Shown here: positions 26,178 to 35,283 of the stretch, in pieces
Position numbering within the stretch: the stretch's first letter is position 1
How the letters are laid out: each line of letters begins with the position of its first letter
DNA from: CAUZJF01 sp965248605
GTDB taxonomy: Bacteria > Chloroflexota > Dehalococcoidia > Lucifugimonadales > CAUZJF01
DNA length: 64,000 nucleotides
Reading direction: 5' to 3'
Assembly (NCBI GenBank): GCA_965248605.1
Contig: CBDFJV010000007.1
Location: forward strand, 1,426,001 to 1,490,000
Notes under the pieces: model-generated
Told to the model about the DNA's origin: nothing
The model's database searches: none
The model's input: only the letters and a program-made list of their open reading frames with translations
Position numbers and translations under genes: made by a program

Positions 26178-26747
26178 TTGTTCGGCTCTTTGTTTGGAAA
26201 GCGCAAGAAGAAGCGCGTCGACCCAAGCACGCTAGTCGACAGCATCGTCGACGCCAGGCCGGGCGACGTCTTCACGGTATCCGGCTACGATCTCGAGCTA
26301 GAAGACTCGTACCTCATTATCGACCAGCTGGACCGGTACGAAAGCGGGCCAACGGTCTGGTATGAGATACGAGGAGAGGATGGCGACAAGAAGCTCTGGT
26401 TAAACTGGTCTGACGACGGGGGGCTACACGTCAGCGTCTCCACGGACCGCCGGCCGATGGGACTCCAAGGCGTCGGCCTAACCGAGGACGATCTCGGTCG
26501 GCTTGACCGGGAGCACTCCATTGATAACTACGTCACCTACGATGGGGCGACGTTCTACTACCAGAATAGCGGCGAGGCGTTCTTCTACAAAAACAACACC
26601 GGCACCGGTGAGGGGTTCTATCTCTGGGACTTCACGAGCGAAGACGAAACCAAGCTGCTCTCTATCGACAAGTGGGAGGGTATGCCCTTTCAGGCCTATG
26701 TCAGCGACGCAGTTTCACCGGACACGGTCACGGTATACAAGCGATAA
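26178..26747 (+). CDS. DUF4178-like protein
   Basis: About 189 residues with the start uncertain: no ATG lies in frame before the domain, and TTG at 26178 or 26190 is the best choice. The protein has LVDSIVDARPGDVFTVSGYDLELEDSYLIIDQLDRYES and later WYEIRGEDGDKKLWLNWSDDGGLHVSVS, then FYYQNSGEAFFYKNN and FYLWDFTSEDETKLLSIDKWEG, which match the beta-rich DUF4178 pattern. The family is found beside DUF350 membrane proteins and polyamine-synthase-like enzymes; no such enzyme is in this window. The DUF350 gene follows 27 bases later. Confidence 0.72.
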   Translation: MFGSLFGKRKKKRVDPSTLVDSIVDARPGDVFTVSGYDLELEDSYLIIDQLDRYESGPTVWYEIRGEDGDKKLWLNWSDDGGLHVSVSTDRRPMGLQGVGLTEDDLGRLDREHSIDNYVTYDGATFYYQNSGEAFFYKNNTGTGEGFYLWDFTSEDETKLLSIDKWEGMPFQAYVSDAVSPDTVTVYKR

Positions 26748-26774
26748 TCAAGCTGGAATTGACGGAGGCGCCCA

Positions 26775-27695
26775 ATGGCTGACGCGTTCGTAGACAATCT
26801 AGAGCTTTTTCCCAAGGGACTGATCTTCGTGGTGTTGGGGATAGTCGTTCTCCTGATCGCCAAGCTGATCCAGGACTTCCTCACGCCTTATCGCATAGGG
26901 GACCAGCTGAGTCACAAGAACAACGTAGCCCTCGGGCTCAGCATCACTGGATACTACTTCGCCGTCATCGTGGTGTTCGTGGCCACCCTGTTCGATCCGG
27001 TCGCGGTGGCGCCCGATCCACTGGAGTTTGGCAACGATTTCTGGGAAAACGTCCTCACCGCGTTCCTATACGCGATGGGCGGAATAGTCGTCCTGAGTCT
27101 GGCCAGAATCGTCGTGGACAGGTTGGTGTTGTTCAAGTTCGACACCGCGAAGGAGATCGTCGACCAACAGAACGTCGGTTCAGGGGCGGTGGAGTTTGGG
27201 GTGTACGTCGCCGTCGGTCTGGTCATCGCCGCTTCGACGGCGGGCACCGGAGGCCCTGCGTTTGGTGAGGCCGACCCTTCGGTCGTCGAGACCTTGAGCA
27301 GAGCCGGTGCCTTCTTCGTCCTCGGCATGGTAGTGCTGGTCCTGTACGCCGCGTTCTACCAGATAACCACGCCTTTCGACATACACGAGCAGATAGAGCA
27401 GGGGAATACGGCCGTCGGAGTCGCTCTGGGCGGCAATTTGATCGCCGTCGCGCTGGTTACGTTCAAAGCAGTCTACGGCGATTTCGTCGGGTGGGGAGAG
27501 AGCCTGGCCGGATTCCTCACCTTCGCTGTGGCGGGATTCGTGCTGCTGTTCGTCGTACGTTTCGTGGTCGACATAGTGCTTCTACCGGGAACGAAGGTCT
27601 CGAACGAACTAGCCGTTGATCGCAACCTGGGTGTAGCGTTCATCGAGAGCGCCGTTGTCATCAGCGCCGCCCTGGTGCTTTATTTCGCCATCTGA
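26775..27695 (+). CDS. DUF350 membrane protein
   Basis: 306 residues with about eight membrane helices arranged as two DUF350 repeats. Each has a NNVALGLSITGYYFAVI-type or GNTAVGVALGGNLIAVA-type stretch, with small residues and the (N)xAxGxxxxGxxxA pattern. A GTC-less ribosome-binding stretch TGACGGAGGCGCC lies before the ATG. The family (YjfL-like) is of unknown function and is often next to DUF4178 and PspA-like or spermidine-synthase-like genes. The protein is predicted to be in the inner membrane. Confidence 0.85.
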   Translation: MADAFVDNLELFPKGLIFVVLGIVVLLIAKLIQDFLTPYRIGDQLSHKNNVALGLSITGYYFAVIVVFVATLFDPVAVAPDPLEFGNDFWENVLTAFLYAMGGIVVLSLARIVVDRLVLFKFDTAKEIVDQQNVGSGAVEFGVYVAVGLVIAASTAGTGGPAFGEADPSVVETLSRAGAFFVLGMVVLVLYAAFYQITTPFDIHEQIEQGNTAVGVALGGNLIAVALVTFKAVYGDFVGWGESLAGFLTFAVAGFVLLFVVRFVVDIVLLPGTKVSNELAVDRNLGVAFIESAVVISAALVLYFAI

Positions 27696-27834
27696 AGGTC
27701 GGATGTCAAGATAGTTCTACAGGCGTCGCGCTGAATCGGATGCATGTCGAGAGACCGATAGATCAGCAACTCGTCAACGGTTCAGCGGCAGAATACCCTC
27801 ATGCCGGACCAAGCGGCAGCTCGACCTCCTCGAC

Positions 27835-28029
27835 TCACCATACCGAGTAGGCTAGGGCCTCTCGGATATCCTCCTCTTCCAGGTACGGGTACGCATCAAG
27901 TATCTCCTTGATCGTGTGCCCCGATGCAGGCAGCCCCACGACCGTGCCGACTGTAACACGTAGACCCCTAATGCACGGCTTGCCTCCCATCACTTCGGGG
28001 TCGAGAGTAATGCGCGCTAGGTTTATCAT
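27835..28029 (-). CDS. Orphan DUF433-type antitoxin
   Basis: 64 residues: ITLDPEVMGGKPCIRGLRVTVGTVVGLPASGHTIKEILDAYPYLEEEDIREALAYSVW. This is the DUF433 pattern (GGKPCIRGxRVTV, YPYLEEEDIREALAYA). The family normally ends with a few more residues and is followed by a DUF5615 toxin. Here the next ~130 bases downstream on the minus strand hold no such toxin, so it is an orphan, perhaps a remnant or a regulator. Confidence 0.8.
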   Translation of the reverse strand: MINLARITLDPEVMGGKPCIRGLRVTVGTVVGLPASGHTIKEILDAYPYLEEEDIREALAYSVW

Positions 28030-28154
28030 GGTAGAGTCGACTCCGTCAGCCGTTCAGATTCCCGTCGTGTGATTATACCGTGACAGGTTCTAAACGCACC
28101 GAAACCAGGTCAATCTACGAGGTTGTCACGTAGGGTCTTTCGGTTGTCCAATCT

Positions 28155-28257
28155 TGTCATTCCGAGAAGTCTTCGACGAGGAATCTAAATGACTACCCGT
28201 GAGCTGACGTTGCTTCACGATGACCGTCGAGATTCCTCGCAGAGCCTCGGAATGACA
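28155..28257. repeat. MITE-like palindromic repeat, second copy
   Basis: Begins TGTCATTCCGAG...GAGGAATCTAAAT and ends GAGATTCCTCGCAGAGCCTCGGAATGACA, with inverted ends of the same family as 12129-12235. No gene is seen between 28030 and 28299. Confidence 0.65.
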
Positions 28258-28299
28258 CGCTGGCTGGGTATTTCACGGAATACCGAAAGACCGTGGTCG

Positions 28300-29391
28300 T
28301 CACGCTTCTTGCTCGCGCTCGACCCGATCTAGCAGTTCTCGCCGCTTCGCGTGCCGCTGCGTCGCCTCGGCTCGTTCCTCGGAGTACGTAAGCCCGCTCT
28401 CGATAATCGCTTCGATCGATACCGCGTCCAGTCCGCTGCTCGGGACCGATGGAGCTAGGAATGAGTCGAAGAATTCCTCGTCGAGGACAGGTTGTAGCCC
28501 GTCGCAGAGGATTTCCTGAATCGCGTCCTCCCATAGAAGGCTCAGGAACATAGTCCGGACAGGGTCCAGGCCCTCCGCTTCGACTACGTCGGCTCTCAGG
28601 TCCCGGCCCAGGCCGCTTTCGAACTCAATGGCGGCTTCGCGGTGATAGAGCACGTCCTTGAAGACATCGTAGCGCGTGGCATAGGACTCGGCTTCGCGCC
28701 TCAGGCCTTCAAGCTCTTTCCGCCCGTCCAGCGAAACTCGCCGGATGCCGTCATTCTCGGAGCGCTCGAGCAGCCGTCGCTCTTCCAGGTCGGCCGCTAT
28801 CGCATTAAGGGCGCCTTCCGACTCGGTGACAGATTGAGTCGCCTGGTCGCGATGGGCGACGAAATGCAGCAGAGTAAGACCCTGGAGCCACTCCTCTAGT
28901 TCGTCTCTAGTCCCCCAGTAGCCTCTGGCGACCGCGTAGTCGAGAGTGGTGAAGCGTTGTTCGATCACCAGGTCAAACAGAGGTGGCCCGGAGCGATACA
29001 ACTCCAGGTGCGTGGATAGGGGCTCCTCCCCGGCTATCTCAGGGCCGTCATTGACGAAGAACCTGAGGGCACAGCCACCCCGTCTCCATACCCGGAAAAT
29101 AGTCAGCAGAGCTTCGTACATCTCAGTCAGGTCCGGGTTGGCTCTCAGGTCGAGGGACGCCCCTTCGAGGTCCCCGTAGGGGTCGTCTGGGAACACTCTA
29201 TCGATGACCTCATCCAGGCTAAGCCGGACAAAGGATGAGGGCAGTGGAGTGTAGAAGGCGTCTTCCAGTCCCATCTCACCCAGACTAATCCGGAGCGCCA
29301 GGGGCTGGTCGGATTCTGCGGAATCTAGTGGATTGTGCTTTTCGTCTTGGTCGGGGAGCCGTTTTTTATAGCGCGGGGACTGTTCAGCCAT
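28300..29391 (-). CDS. Protein of unknown function in the SecA-like cluster
   Basis: 363 residues, not recognised. The first 40 residues are charged. The middle is helical with stretches such as TEMYEALLTIFRVWRRGGCALRFFVNDG, and the C-terminal third is rich in Glu and Arg (RREAESYATRYDVFKDVLYHREAAIEF). No signal peptide or membrane segment is visible, so it is probably cytoplasmic. It starts 42 bases after the stop of the lipoprotein gene on the same strand, making it the last gene of a seven-gene run around the SecA-like ATPase. A role with that cluster is inferred from position only. Confidence 0.65.
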   Translation of the reverse strand: MAEQSPRYKKRLPDQDEKHNPLDSAESDQPLALRISLGEMGLEDAFYTPLPSSFVRLSLDEVIDRVFPDDPYGDLEGASLDLRANPDLTEMYEALLTIFRVWRRGGCALRFFVNDGPEIAGEEPLSTHLELYRSGPPLFDLVIEQRFTTLDYAVARGYWGTRDELEEWLQGLTLLHFVAHRDQATQSVTESEGALNAIAADLEERRLLERSENDGIRRVSLDGRKELEGLRREAESYATRYDVFKDVLYHREAAIEFESGLGRDLRADVVEAEGLDPVRTMFLSLLWEDAIQEILCDGLQPVLDEEFFDSFLAPSVPSSGLDAVSIEAIIESGLTYSEERAEATQRHAKRRELLDRVEREQEA

Positions 29392-29432
29392 GGGAAGGGC
29401 TTACCGCGTCGCCAGTTCTCCGTTTCGACGGG

Positions 29433-30254
29433 TCAGACGAAAGCTCGGTGGTCGCCGATTATGCGCTGGCCACCGCCGCCGCCACGAAAGCCGCCGCTGC
29501 TCCGTCCGACACTTGCACCGCGACTCGAACTCCCCCAGCTGCTACGGACACCGGTGCGGCTGGTCTTGTACGAGCCGCTCGACTTCTGACCGGCCTGGTA
29601 CTGCTGCCGGCCAGGACTGATATTGCGCCCTGCGTTGCTGTACTGAGAACCTGCGAACCCCTTCTGCCGATTGAAGTACGCGGAGTTGGTGCCGACCTGG
29701 TTGCGGTAGGCCGTAGTGCCCCGGTAGTGGTTGCGCTGGCTGGTCATGGTGGTACGAGCATATGCCGGTGCCGTCGAGTAGCCGTAGCCGCGCGGACCGA
29801 TCGAGGATAGCAGCATGTAGGTGAAGAGGAAGTTGCCTGCCCCGAAGCCGCTGCGGTAGTAGGAGTTGGCCCCGTGGCCCCTGAGCTCGTGCTCGTTGTT
29901 TCTCTCGACTATCCCGAAGAGCTGATCGTCTGAAGCGTCGTCGATGACGTTGTTGTTATCGAGGTCTTCCCAACCTTCGAGCACGAGGCCGTCGGATTCC
30001 TGCTTCGCGCGGATCAACACGAGGCCATCGCCTTCGTATATCTCGTTGACTACTTTCTCGAACTCCGTTGTGCTCTTGGCGTTCTCGAAGGCCTTCTGGA
30101 CGGCGTCAAGATTGATCCTCCCCGCCGCCCCGTCGGTCTCGGCCCACTGCTCGTAGGTGGGTCCTCCGGAACCACAGGCGGCCGCGGTGGGTCCGATCAC
30201 GACTGCGGCGCCGGCCAAAGCCCGCATACCGCCCCTATTCAGTCTCAGTGTCAT
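29433..30254 (-). CDS. Gly/Ser/Tyr-rich lipoprotein in the SecA-like cluster
   Basis: 273 residues. RLNRGGMRALAGAAVVIGPTAAACGSG is a lipoprotein signal (lipobox TAAAC at ~22-27). The first half after it has a short helical domain with FENAKSTTEFEKVVNEIYEG and a VLEGWEDLDNNNVIDDASDD stretch resembling a Ca-binding loop. The second half is low-complexity, rich in Tyr, Arg, Gly, Ser (RTTMTSQRNHYRGTTAYRN, GRSSGGFRGGGGG). It is the type of substrate that accessory Sec systems export, but nothing here proves that. It starts 48 bases after the SecA-like gene stop. Confidence 0.75.
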   Translation of the reverse strand: MTLRLNRGGMRALAGAAVVIGPTAAACGSGGPTYEQWAETDGAAGRINLDAVQKAFENAKSTTEFEKVVNEIYEGDGLVLIRAKQESDGLVLEGWEDLDNNNVIDDASDDQLFGIVERNNEHELRGHGANSYYRSGFGAGNFLFTYMLLSSIGPRGYGYSTAPAYARTTMTSQRNHYRGTTAYRNQVGTNSAYFNRQKGFAGSQYSNAGRNISPGRQQYQAGQKSSGSYKTSRTGVRSSWGSSSRGASVGRSSGGFRGGGGGQRIIGDHRAFV

Positions 30255-30301
30255 CTCATTGCCTCCTTCGATCGTCCGGGGGAAGGGCGCCGAGGCGCTC
30301 T

Positions 30302-33300
30302 TCAGGTCAGGATCGCCTCCAGTTGTGGGCTGGCCGTCGACTCGGTCTGTTCGTATAGCTCTTCGGCTTCAAGTGTTGCGAGGAGTCGGGGCAAGAACGT
30401 GTCGACCACCTGTTCCCGGAGCAGCTTCTCTGCCTCGATGCTGCGAAAAACGTGGTCGACGACCGCGGACTTCTCGCTGTATGCGCAAAGGCGTACGCTG
30501 AGCAGTTGCTCGTGGAGGAGAGTCAGGTGGTCTGCCCAAAGGTCGTCGCTAGTCTGCAGGAAAAGGAGTTTTTCGGTGGCCTCGAAGCGAACATGGTCGA
30601 CCGCGGCCGCCCAGGCCTGGTAAAGCCTGCCTACCATGAGCCCCTCTATTTCAGTTCTTAAGGCATCGACGCCCATCCCGTAAGCATCGCTGCAATCGAT
30701 TCCGTAGTCTTGGACAAGCTCCTCTGCCATCGCGTCGAATTGTGCGGGATAGTCGGCGACGATCGGCGGCGGGAAGTGCTTGTCGACCAGTCGCCGCGCC
30801 CGGTCCTCCATAAACCGGACACATTGAGAGTGGAACTCGGCCGAATCTATCACGGCCCGTCGAGCCTCATAATAGGCGAAGCTCAGGCGCTCAGTAACGC
30901 GGCTGAACTCACGGGAAGCATCGCGCGCAGTCTCGTCGTCTCGTTCGCTCAGACTCTGTATTCGGTCCAACGATCTCTCAGCGCCCACCCTTGCAGGAGG
31001 TCCGTCGGCGTTGGCATCCATCGCCAGGGCCCTGGGCACAGCCAGAGAGGAGCCAGCTCGACGTACGAGAGCCCGGTCCTCCAGCGACAAGGCAAATCTG
31101 GAGGACCCGAACTCGCCTTGCCGGCCGCCTCGGCCCCGGAGCTGGTCGTCGACGCGTCTCGACTCGTTCATCTCCGTGCCTATGATGTGTAGGCCCAGTC
31201 CATATTCCAGGTGTAGGTTGCGGGTGCCCCTGCCGCCGGTGGCCACGACCGAAACGTGGCCGCCGGTGAGGCCTTGCCGGACGGTCGCAAGCGGCTTTAG
31301 TGCGGGCTCGATCACGTCAGCCAGGTCGGTCGATGGGCAGTCAATTGAGACGCTGCCGGCTTCTCCGCGTAGGAGCTCGTTCACCAGCTCGACATACCGG
31401 TCGGTAATGCGTCGGTCGAGGTCGGGCTCCAGGAGTATGTCCGTACCTCTTCCGGCCATGTTGGTGGCGACGGTCACGGTGCCGAAGCTACCCGCTGACT
31501 TGACAACCTGAGCTTCCTGTTGACTGGTCACGGCGTTGAGAACTCTGTGCTCGATGCCCCCGTCCCGAAGAAGGTTACTTAACTCCTTGGACTGCTTGAT
31601 CGATAGCGTGCCAACCAGCACGGGCCGGCCGACTCTGTTCCATGACCGCACCTCTTCGACGACCGCCGCCATTTTCACCGAGTGGGACGGGTACACTCTG
31701 GCCGAGAGATCGGTCCTTCTTGACGGCTGACTCGGCGGAACGGCCACCACTTCCAGGCCGTATGCGTGTCGGAACTCGTCCTGAGAGGCTACCGCGGTAC
31801 CGGTCATGCCTGAGACCATCGAATACTGCCGAAGGTACCCCTGGATAGAGATCTCGGCGAGCGGCCGGGTCGACGGCTGGACCGCGACCCGCTCCTTCGC
31901 CTCGATGGCGGCTTGAAGCCCGTACTGGTAACGGCTGTCGGGCCGCGTCCTGCCAGTTGACTCGTCGATGAGGACAACTCGCCCGCCGGTGACGATGTAG
32001 TCCTTGTCGGGCTTCAGCAGGACGAACGCTCGCAGAGTCTGGTACACCTGGCTCATCTGGTTTTGCGCCCTGGCAAGCTGTCTCCGAAGTTTCTCGCTCT
32101 CCATGCGCCGCCGGGCTAGCGGAGTATCGGAGTCTGCGGCCACGTGCTCAATCTGGCGTTCGAGGTCGCTGGTGTCAAACGTCGGCCCCAGCTCGTGTTC
32201 CATGAAGCGCTGGCCTTTTTCGGTGAGGGTGACGAGGCTGGCCTTGGCATCGACCGTGTAGCAGAGGCCGTTGAGCAGCGTTTCTTCTACGTCTTCGTAT
32301 CTAGCCGACCAGGCCAGCGACTCGACGTCTCGCGCGAGCCTCGGGTCAGCAGCGAACCGCTCGGTAATGAAGACGTTGTCGGGGTCGGCCAGGAACAGCG
32401 ACGCAAACGTTGAACGCGTTTCCCGGCGGTACTGCCGGTCGTCGCCCGCCGTGTCGACCAGAGCCGAGATGGCGTTTTGTTGAAGCTCGACGAGCTTCTC
32501 GACCGCGTTCCTGACCCTATGAATCGACCGCGGAACACCTGTCGGTGCGCCCGAGATGATGAGAGGGGTCGCTACTTCGTCGATGAGGGTGTGATCGGCC
32601 TCGTCGACGATCGCGACGTCCAGAGGCCCCTGCACGAGCTCGTCACTGGTGTATTTCAGGTTGTCTCTCAAATAGTCGAAGCCGAAATCCTTGAGTGTTC
32701 CGTAGACGATGTCAGCGCGATAAGAGTGACGTCGTTCCGGCTCGCTGAAGTGCCCGAGGACGACATCCACACTCAGGCCCAACGACTCGTAGACCGGCGC
32801 CAGCAGCTCCCTATCGCGCAATGCGAGGTAGTCGTTGGCCGTGACGACGTGGACACGCTTTCCCATCAACGCGTGAAGCACTGCGGGGAAGGCGGCCGCG
32901 ACTGTTTTGCCTTCACCCGCGTGCATTTCGACCACCTTCCCGTCGAACAATAGCGAGCCTGCCGAGAGTTGCTCGTCGGTCGGCTCAAACGCGAGCTCCC
33001 GGTCCGAGTCCCTCGACCTCACCGCACGGTAGAACTCCGCCGGCAGGAGGATGTCTGCGACATAGGCGGCCTTCCGCTTCTCGGCGACGTAAACCAGCGT
33101 CGACACGATCAAGCGGCCGTGGTGGTCGAGTCCGAGCTCCTCCAGGTGGGGACCGAGGCTCTGCCCGAAATCTTCGCCGTCCAGAAAATCGTCGTCGGTG
33201 TAATAGGCAAGGCGCGTCTTGTAGGGAGCCGATTCAACGATGCGGTCGGCGATCTCTCTGTATGGAGCTACTCGGTGTAGTTCGTAAGAGCCGTCGAATA

Positions 33301-33595
33301 GCCGCCAAACGCCCAGCCTTCTGCGTATCGTCTCGGCGACCACGGCGAAAACGATGGGGCGTAGCTCGGTCCGGTCGCCACGGCCGAAAGAGCCTTTCAG
33401 CTCCTGAAGTGTGTCCCTGAGCTGCCCATCGGAGTGCGTCGAGAAATCGAGGTCTCTGACCGCCGTGTCCAACGTGTTTGGGACACGGCTTTCGATTCCC
33501 GGACCTCGCGGCCACGTGGGCAATCGACTAAACAGTCTCGCAATGCGGCTGGTTACGGTGGAAGTTATCTCTGTCATCTTGGCTAATGACGCCAC
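30302..33595 (-). CDS. SecA-family preprotein translocase ATPase, divergent (accessory SecA-like)
   Basis: 1097 residues; GTG 33595 or ATG 33577 may start it. Walker A reads EMHAGEGKT at ~223-231, where housekeeping SecA has MKTGEGKT near residue 102-109, so there is an N-terminal extension of about 120 residues. Walker B is AIVDEADHTLIDEVATPLIISG at ~328-349, with DEAD in place of the usual DEVD or DEAR environment. Motifs LVGTLSIKQSKELSNLL, NMAGRGTDILLEPD, and QLRGRGGRQGEFGSSRFALSLED follow, and the helical wing (LHEQLLSVRLCAYSEKSAVVDHVF) is recognisable. The C-terminus lacks the Cys-rich zinc tail. It sits in a seven-gene run between a universal stress protein and a lipoprotein. It could be an accessory translocase; housekeeping SecA cannot be excluded without the rest of the genome. 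Confidence 0.85.
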   Translation of the reverse strand: MASLAKMTEITSTVTSRIARLFSRLPTWPRGPGIESRVPNTLDTAVRDLDFSTHSDGQLRDTLQELKGSFGRGDRTELRPIVFAVVAETIRRRLGVWRLFDGSYELHRVAPYREIADRIVESAPYKTRLAYYTDDDFLDGEDFGQSLGPHLEELGLDHHGRLIVSTLVYVAEKRKAAYVADILLPAEFYRAVRSRDSDRELAFEPTDEQLSAGSLLFDGKVVEMHAGEGKTVAAAFPAVLHALMGKRVHVVTANDYLALRDRELLAPVYESLGLSVDVVLGHFSEPERRHSYRADIVYGTLKDFGFDYLRDNLKYTSDELVQGPLDVAIVDEADHTLIDEVATPLIISGAPTGVPRSIHRVRNAVEKLVELQQNAISALVDTAGDDRQYRRETRSTFASLFLADPDNVFITERFAADPRLARDVESLAWSARYEDVEETLLNGLCYTVDAKASLVTLTEKGQRFMEHELGPTFDTSDLERQIEHVAADSDTPLARRRMESEKLRRQLARAQNQMSQVYQTLRAFVLLKPDKDYIVTGGRVVLIDESTGRTRPDSRYQYGLQAAIEAKERVAVQPSTRPLAEISIQGYLRQYSMVSGMTGTAVASQDEFRHAYGLEVVAVPPSQPSRRTDLSARVYPSHSVKMAAVVEEVRSWNRVGRPVLVGTLSIKQSKELSNLLRDGGIEHRVLNAVTSQQEAQVVKSAGSFGTVTVATNMAGRGTDILLEPDLDRRITDRYVELVNELLRGEAGSVSIDCPSTDLADVIEPALKPLATVRQGLTGGHVSVVATGGRGTRNLHLEYGLGLHIIGTEMNESRRVDDQLRGRGGRQGEFGSSRFALSLEDRALVRRAGSSLAVPRALAMDANADGPPARVGAERSLDRIQSLSERDDETARDASREFSRVTERLSFAYYEARRAVIDSAEFHSQCVRFMEDRARRLVDKHFPPPIVADYPAQFDAMAEELVQDYGIDCSDAYGMGVDALRTEIEGLMVGRLYQAWAAAVDHVRFEATEKLLFLQTSDDLWADHLTLLHEQLLSVRLCAYSEKSAVVDHVFRSIEAEKLLREQVVDTFLPRLLATLEAEELYEQTESTASPQLEAILT

Positions 33596-33618
33596 ATGGC
33601 GCCCTGTGGCTGCTCGAG

Positions 33619-34512
33619 CTATCTTTGGTCCCCGGCGGGCGGAACGATCAACACGGGCTCCCCGGCTGACTTCACGATAGCTGCGGCGACGCTACCGAGC
33701 GCCCATCGGCTGATCCCGGCGCGGCTATGGGTCGCGAGCACAATCAAGTCGTTAGTCGGCTCATGGGCAAGCTCGGCTAGGGCCGTCACTGGATGGCCTT
33801 CGGAGACTCGTGTCTCGACTGCGAGGCCGAGGCTACCGAGGCGCCCAGCGACGCCCTTCAGATAGCTCTCGGCTTGCTGGTCTATTCGCCGTTGCTCTTC
33901 ATCCAGCCCCGGTGGAAACTCGTCCATCCAGAACATGCGGACCGGTTTCACTACCCGCACCAGCAGGACATCCAATTCCAGCTTTCGAGCGGCGTATTCG
34001 ACATATGGAAGCGCGTCCTCCGCCAGGTCGGAGCCGTCGAGTGGAGCCACGATTCTTGTGATTGCCGTTCCTTGCCCGTACTCTTCGGCCTTGGCGGGCG
34101 AAACGGTGAGCACCGGCAGTCGTGACGAGTGCAACACGGCCTCCGCGACACTGCCAAGGATACCGTCTCGAAAGCTCCTGCCGCCCGTGGACATCGCTAT
34201 CACGTCGCACCCGGTCCGCTCGGCGGTCCCGACAATCTCCGCTTCTACTTTCCCCGACGTCACTTCGGCCGTCGCCTCGATTCCGTCCTCTGCAAGTCTG
34301 GTTAGTACGGAGTCGAGCCGGTTCCTGGCGCCTTCCTCGGCCTGTTCCATAAGCGACGAGAAATAGGACCGTGAAGCCTCGGTCGTGCTGCCGTCCACGA
34401 CTGACAATAGTAGTAGCGGCGCGTCTAGCCCCCTGGCAAGTTGAGAAACGTAGGGCAAGATGGCGCTCGCCTCTTTGGAGCCGTTGAGCGGAATTAGTAT
34501 CTTGCGGAACAT
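33619..34512 (-). CDS. Universal stress protein, tandem Usp domains
   Basis: 297 residues holding two UspA domains (about 1-140 and 150-290). Each starts with KILIPLNGSKEASAILPYV or RIVAPLDGSDLAEDALPYV and ends near the ATP-binding turn: the first as CDVIAMSTGGRSFRDGILGSVAEAVLHSSRLPVLTV, the second as DLIVLATHSRAGISRWALGSVAAAIVKSAGEPVLIV. The GxxGxnG-S type ATP motif is largely present in the second domain. Role: stress-response nucleotide-binding protein. The stop lies 24 bases before the SecA-like start. Confidence 0.9.
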   Translation of the reverse strand: MFRKILIPLNGSKEASAILPYVSQLARGLDAPLLLLSVVDGSTTEASRSYFSSLMEQAEEGARNRLDSVLTRLAEDGIEATAEVTSGKVEAEIVGTAERTGCDVIAMSTGGRSFRDGILGSVAEAVLHSSRLPVLTVSPAKAEEYGQGTAITRIVAPLDGSDLAEDALPYVEYAARKLELDVLLVRVVKPVRMFWMDEFPPGLDEEQRRIDQQAESYLKGVAGRLGSLGLAVETRVSEGHPVTALAELAHEPTNDLIVLATHSRAGISRWALGSVAAAIVKSAGEPVLIVPPAGDQR

Positions 34513-34569
34513 CGCCTTGGGCCGCCGCCGAGAGTCGTGGGCCGTTACCGGAGCCCACGCAGGTTTACC

Positions 34570-35247
34570 TTACCACGAACGTCCTTCCGATTGGTCGCGG
34601 GCGGACGAATCGTGCAAGGATTCTACTACGCGCCGGAAGTAGACGTTGTCGCGAGGCTCGTCGAGCCGGTAGATCTTCTCGTACAGGACGCCGACGATAT
34701 CGAGCGCTTCGGCCACGGTCGGGTGCCTAGTGTCCACGACTGGGAGAACGACCAGCTTGAGCGACCTCGTTTGTAGACCTTGGGTCGCCGGCTGCTCGTA
34801 TCGGAACGGCGCGACATAGGCGCCCCAGTCCTCGACGTATTTCCTGTGAACGAGGGTCCCTTCTTCGACCTCCGACACAATGTACCTGAGTCCTTCTGCG
34901 CCACTCTCGCGCGCTGCATCCGCGAGGGCGTCAACGAGATGGGACCTCAGGTGTGTGTAGATGCCGCGCCGTCTGAGCTCGGCACGGACTCCGGCGTACA
35001 TGACCATCCCCGCCTTGAGCTCCCGTATATAGGCGCCGACGACCGCTCCTTCGATGCGTCCATTGTGGGACGCGGCGATCATCTCCGGGGATACCCCAGC
35101 CCGAGTGGTGTGTGAAAGGGACTGCCCGAACGAGTTGACATCTTCGACGTTTCCGGCGCCCATTGTTCTCGCCAGGAGTGCGTGGCATTCCTGCACGCGG
35201 GCCTCGTCCTCAGCGGGGACTGTTTCGTACGTCAGATCGACGGACAC
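34570..35247 (-). CDS. GNAT-like acetyltransferase
   Basis: 225 residues from ATG 35247. MVMYAGVRAELRRRGIYTHLRSHLVDAL resembles motif A of GNAT enzymes (RRxGxxxxL), and EGLRYIVSEVEEGTLVHRKYVEDWGAY resembles the following strand-helix segment. Its N-terminal region is a helix with Glu and Arg, and HNGRIEGAVVGAYI forms strand 3-4. Substrate unknown. It sits between the K+ channel and the universal stress gene, all on the minus strand with gaps of 37 and 58 bases. Confidence 0.75.
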   Translation of the reverse strand: MSVDLTYETVPAEDEARVQECHALLARTMGAGNVEDVNSFGQSLSHTTRAGVSPEMIAASHNGRIEGAVVGAYIRELKAGMVMYAGVRAELRRRGIYTHLRSHLVDALADAARESGAEGLRYIVSEVEEGTLVHRKYVEDWGAYVAPFRYEQPATQGLQTRSLKLVVLPVVDTRHPTVAEALDIVGVLYEKIYRLDEPRDNVYFRRVVESLHDSSARDQSEGRSW

Positions 35248-35283
35248 GAGTACGTTATTTGAGCCGGAGCCTGCAGGTGTCCC

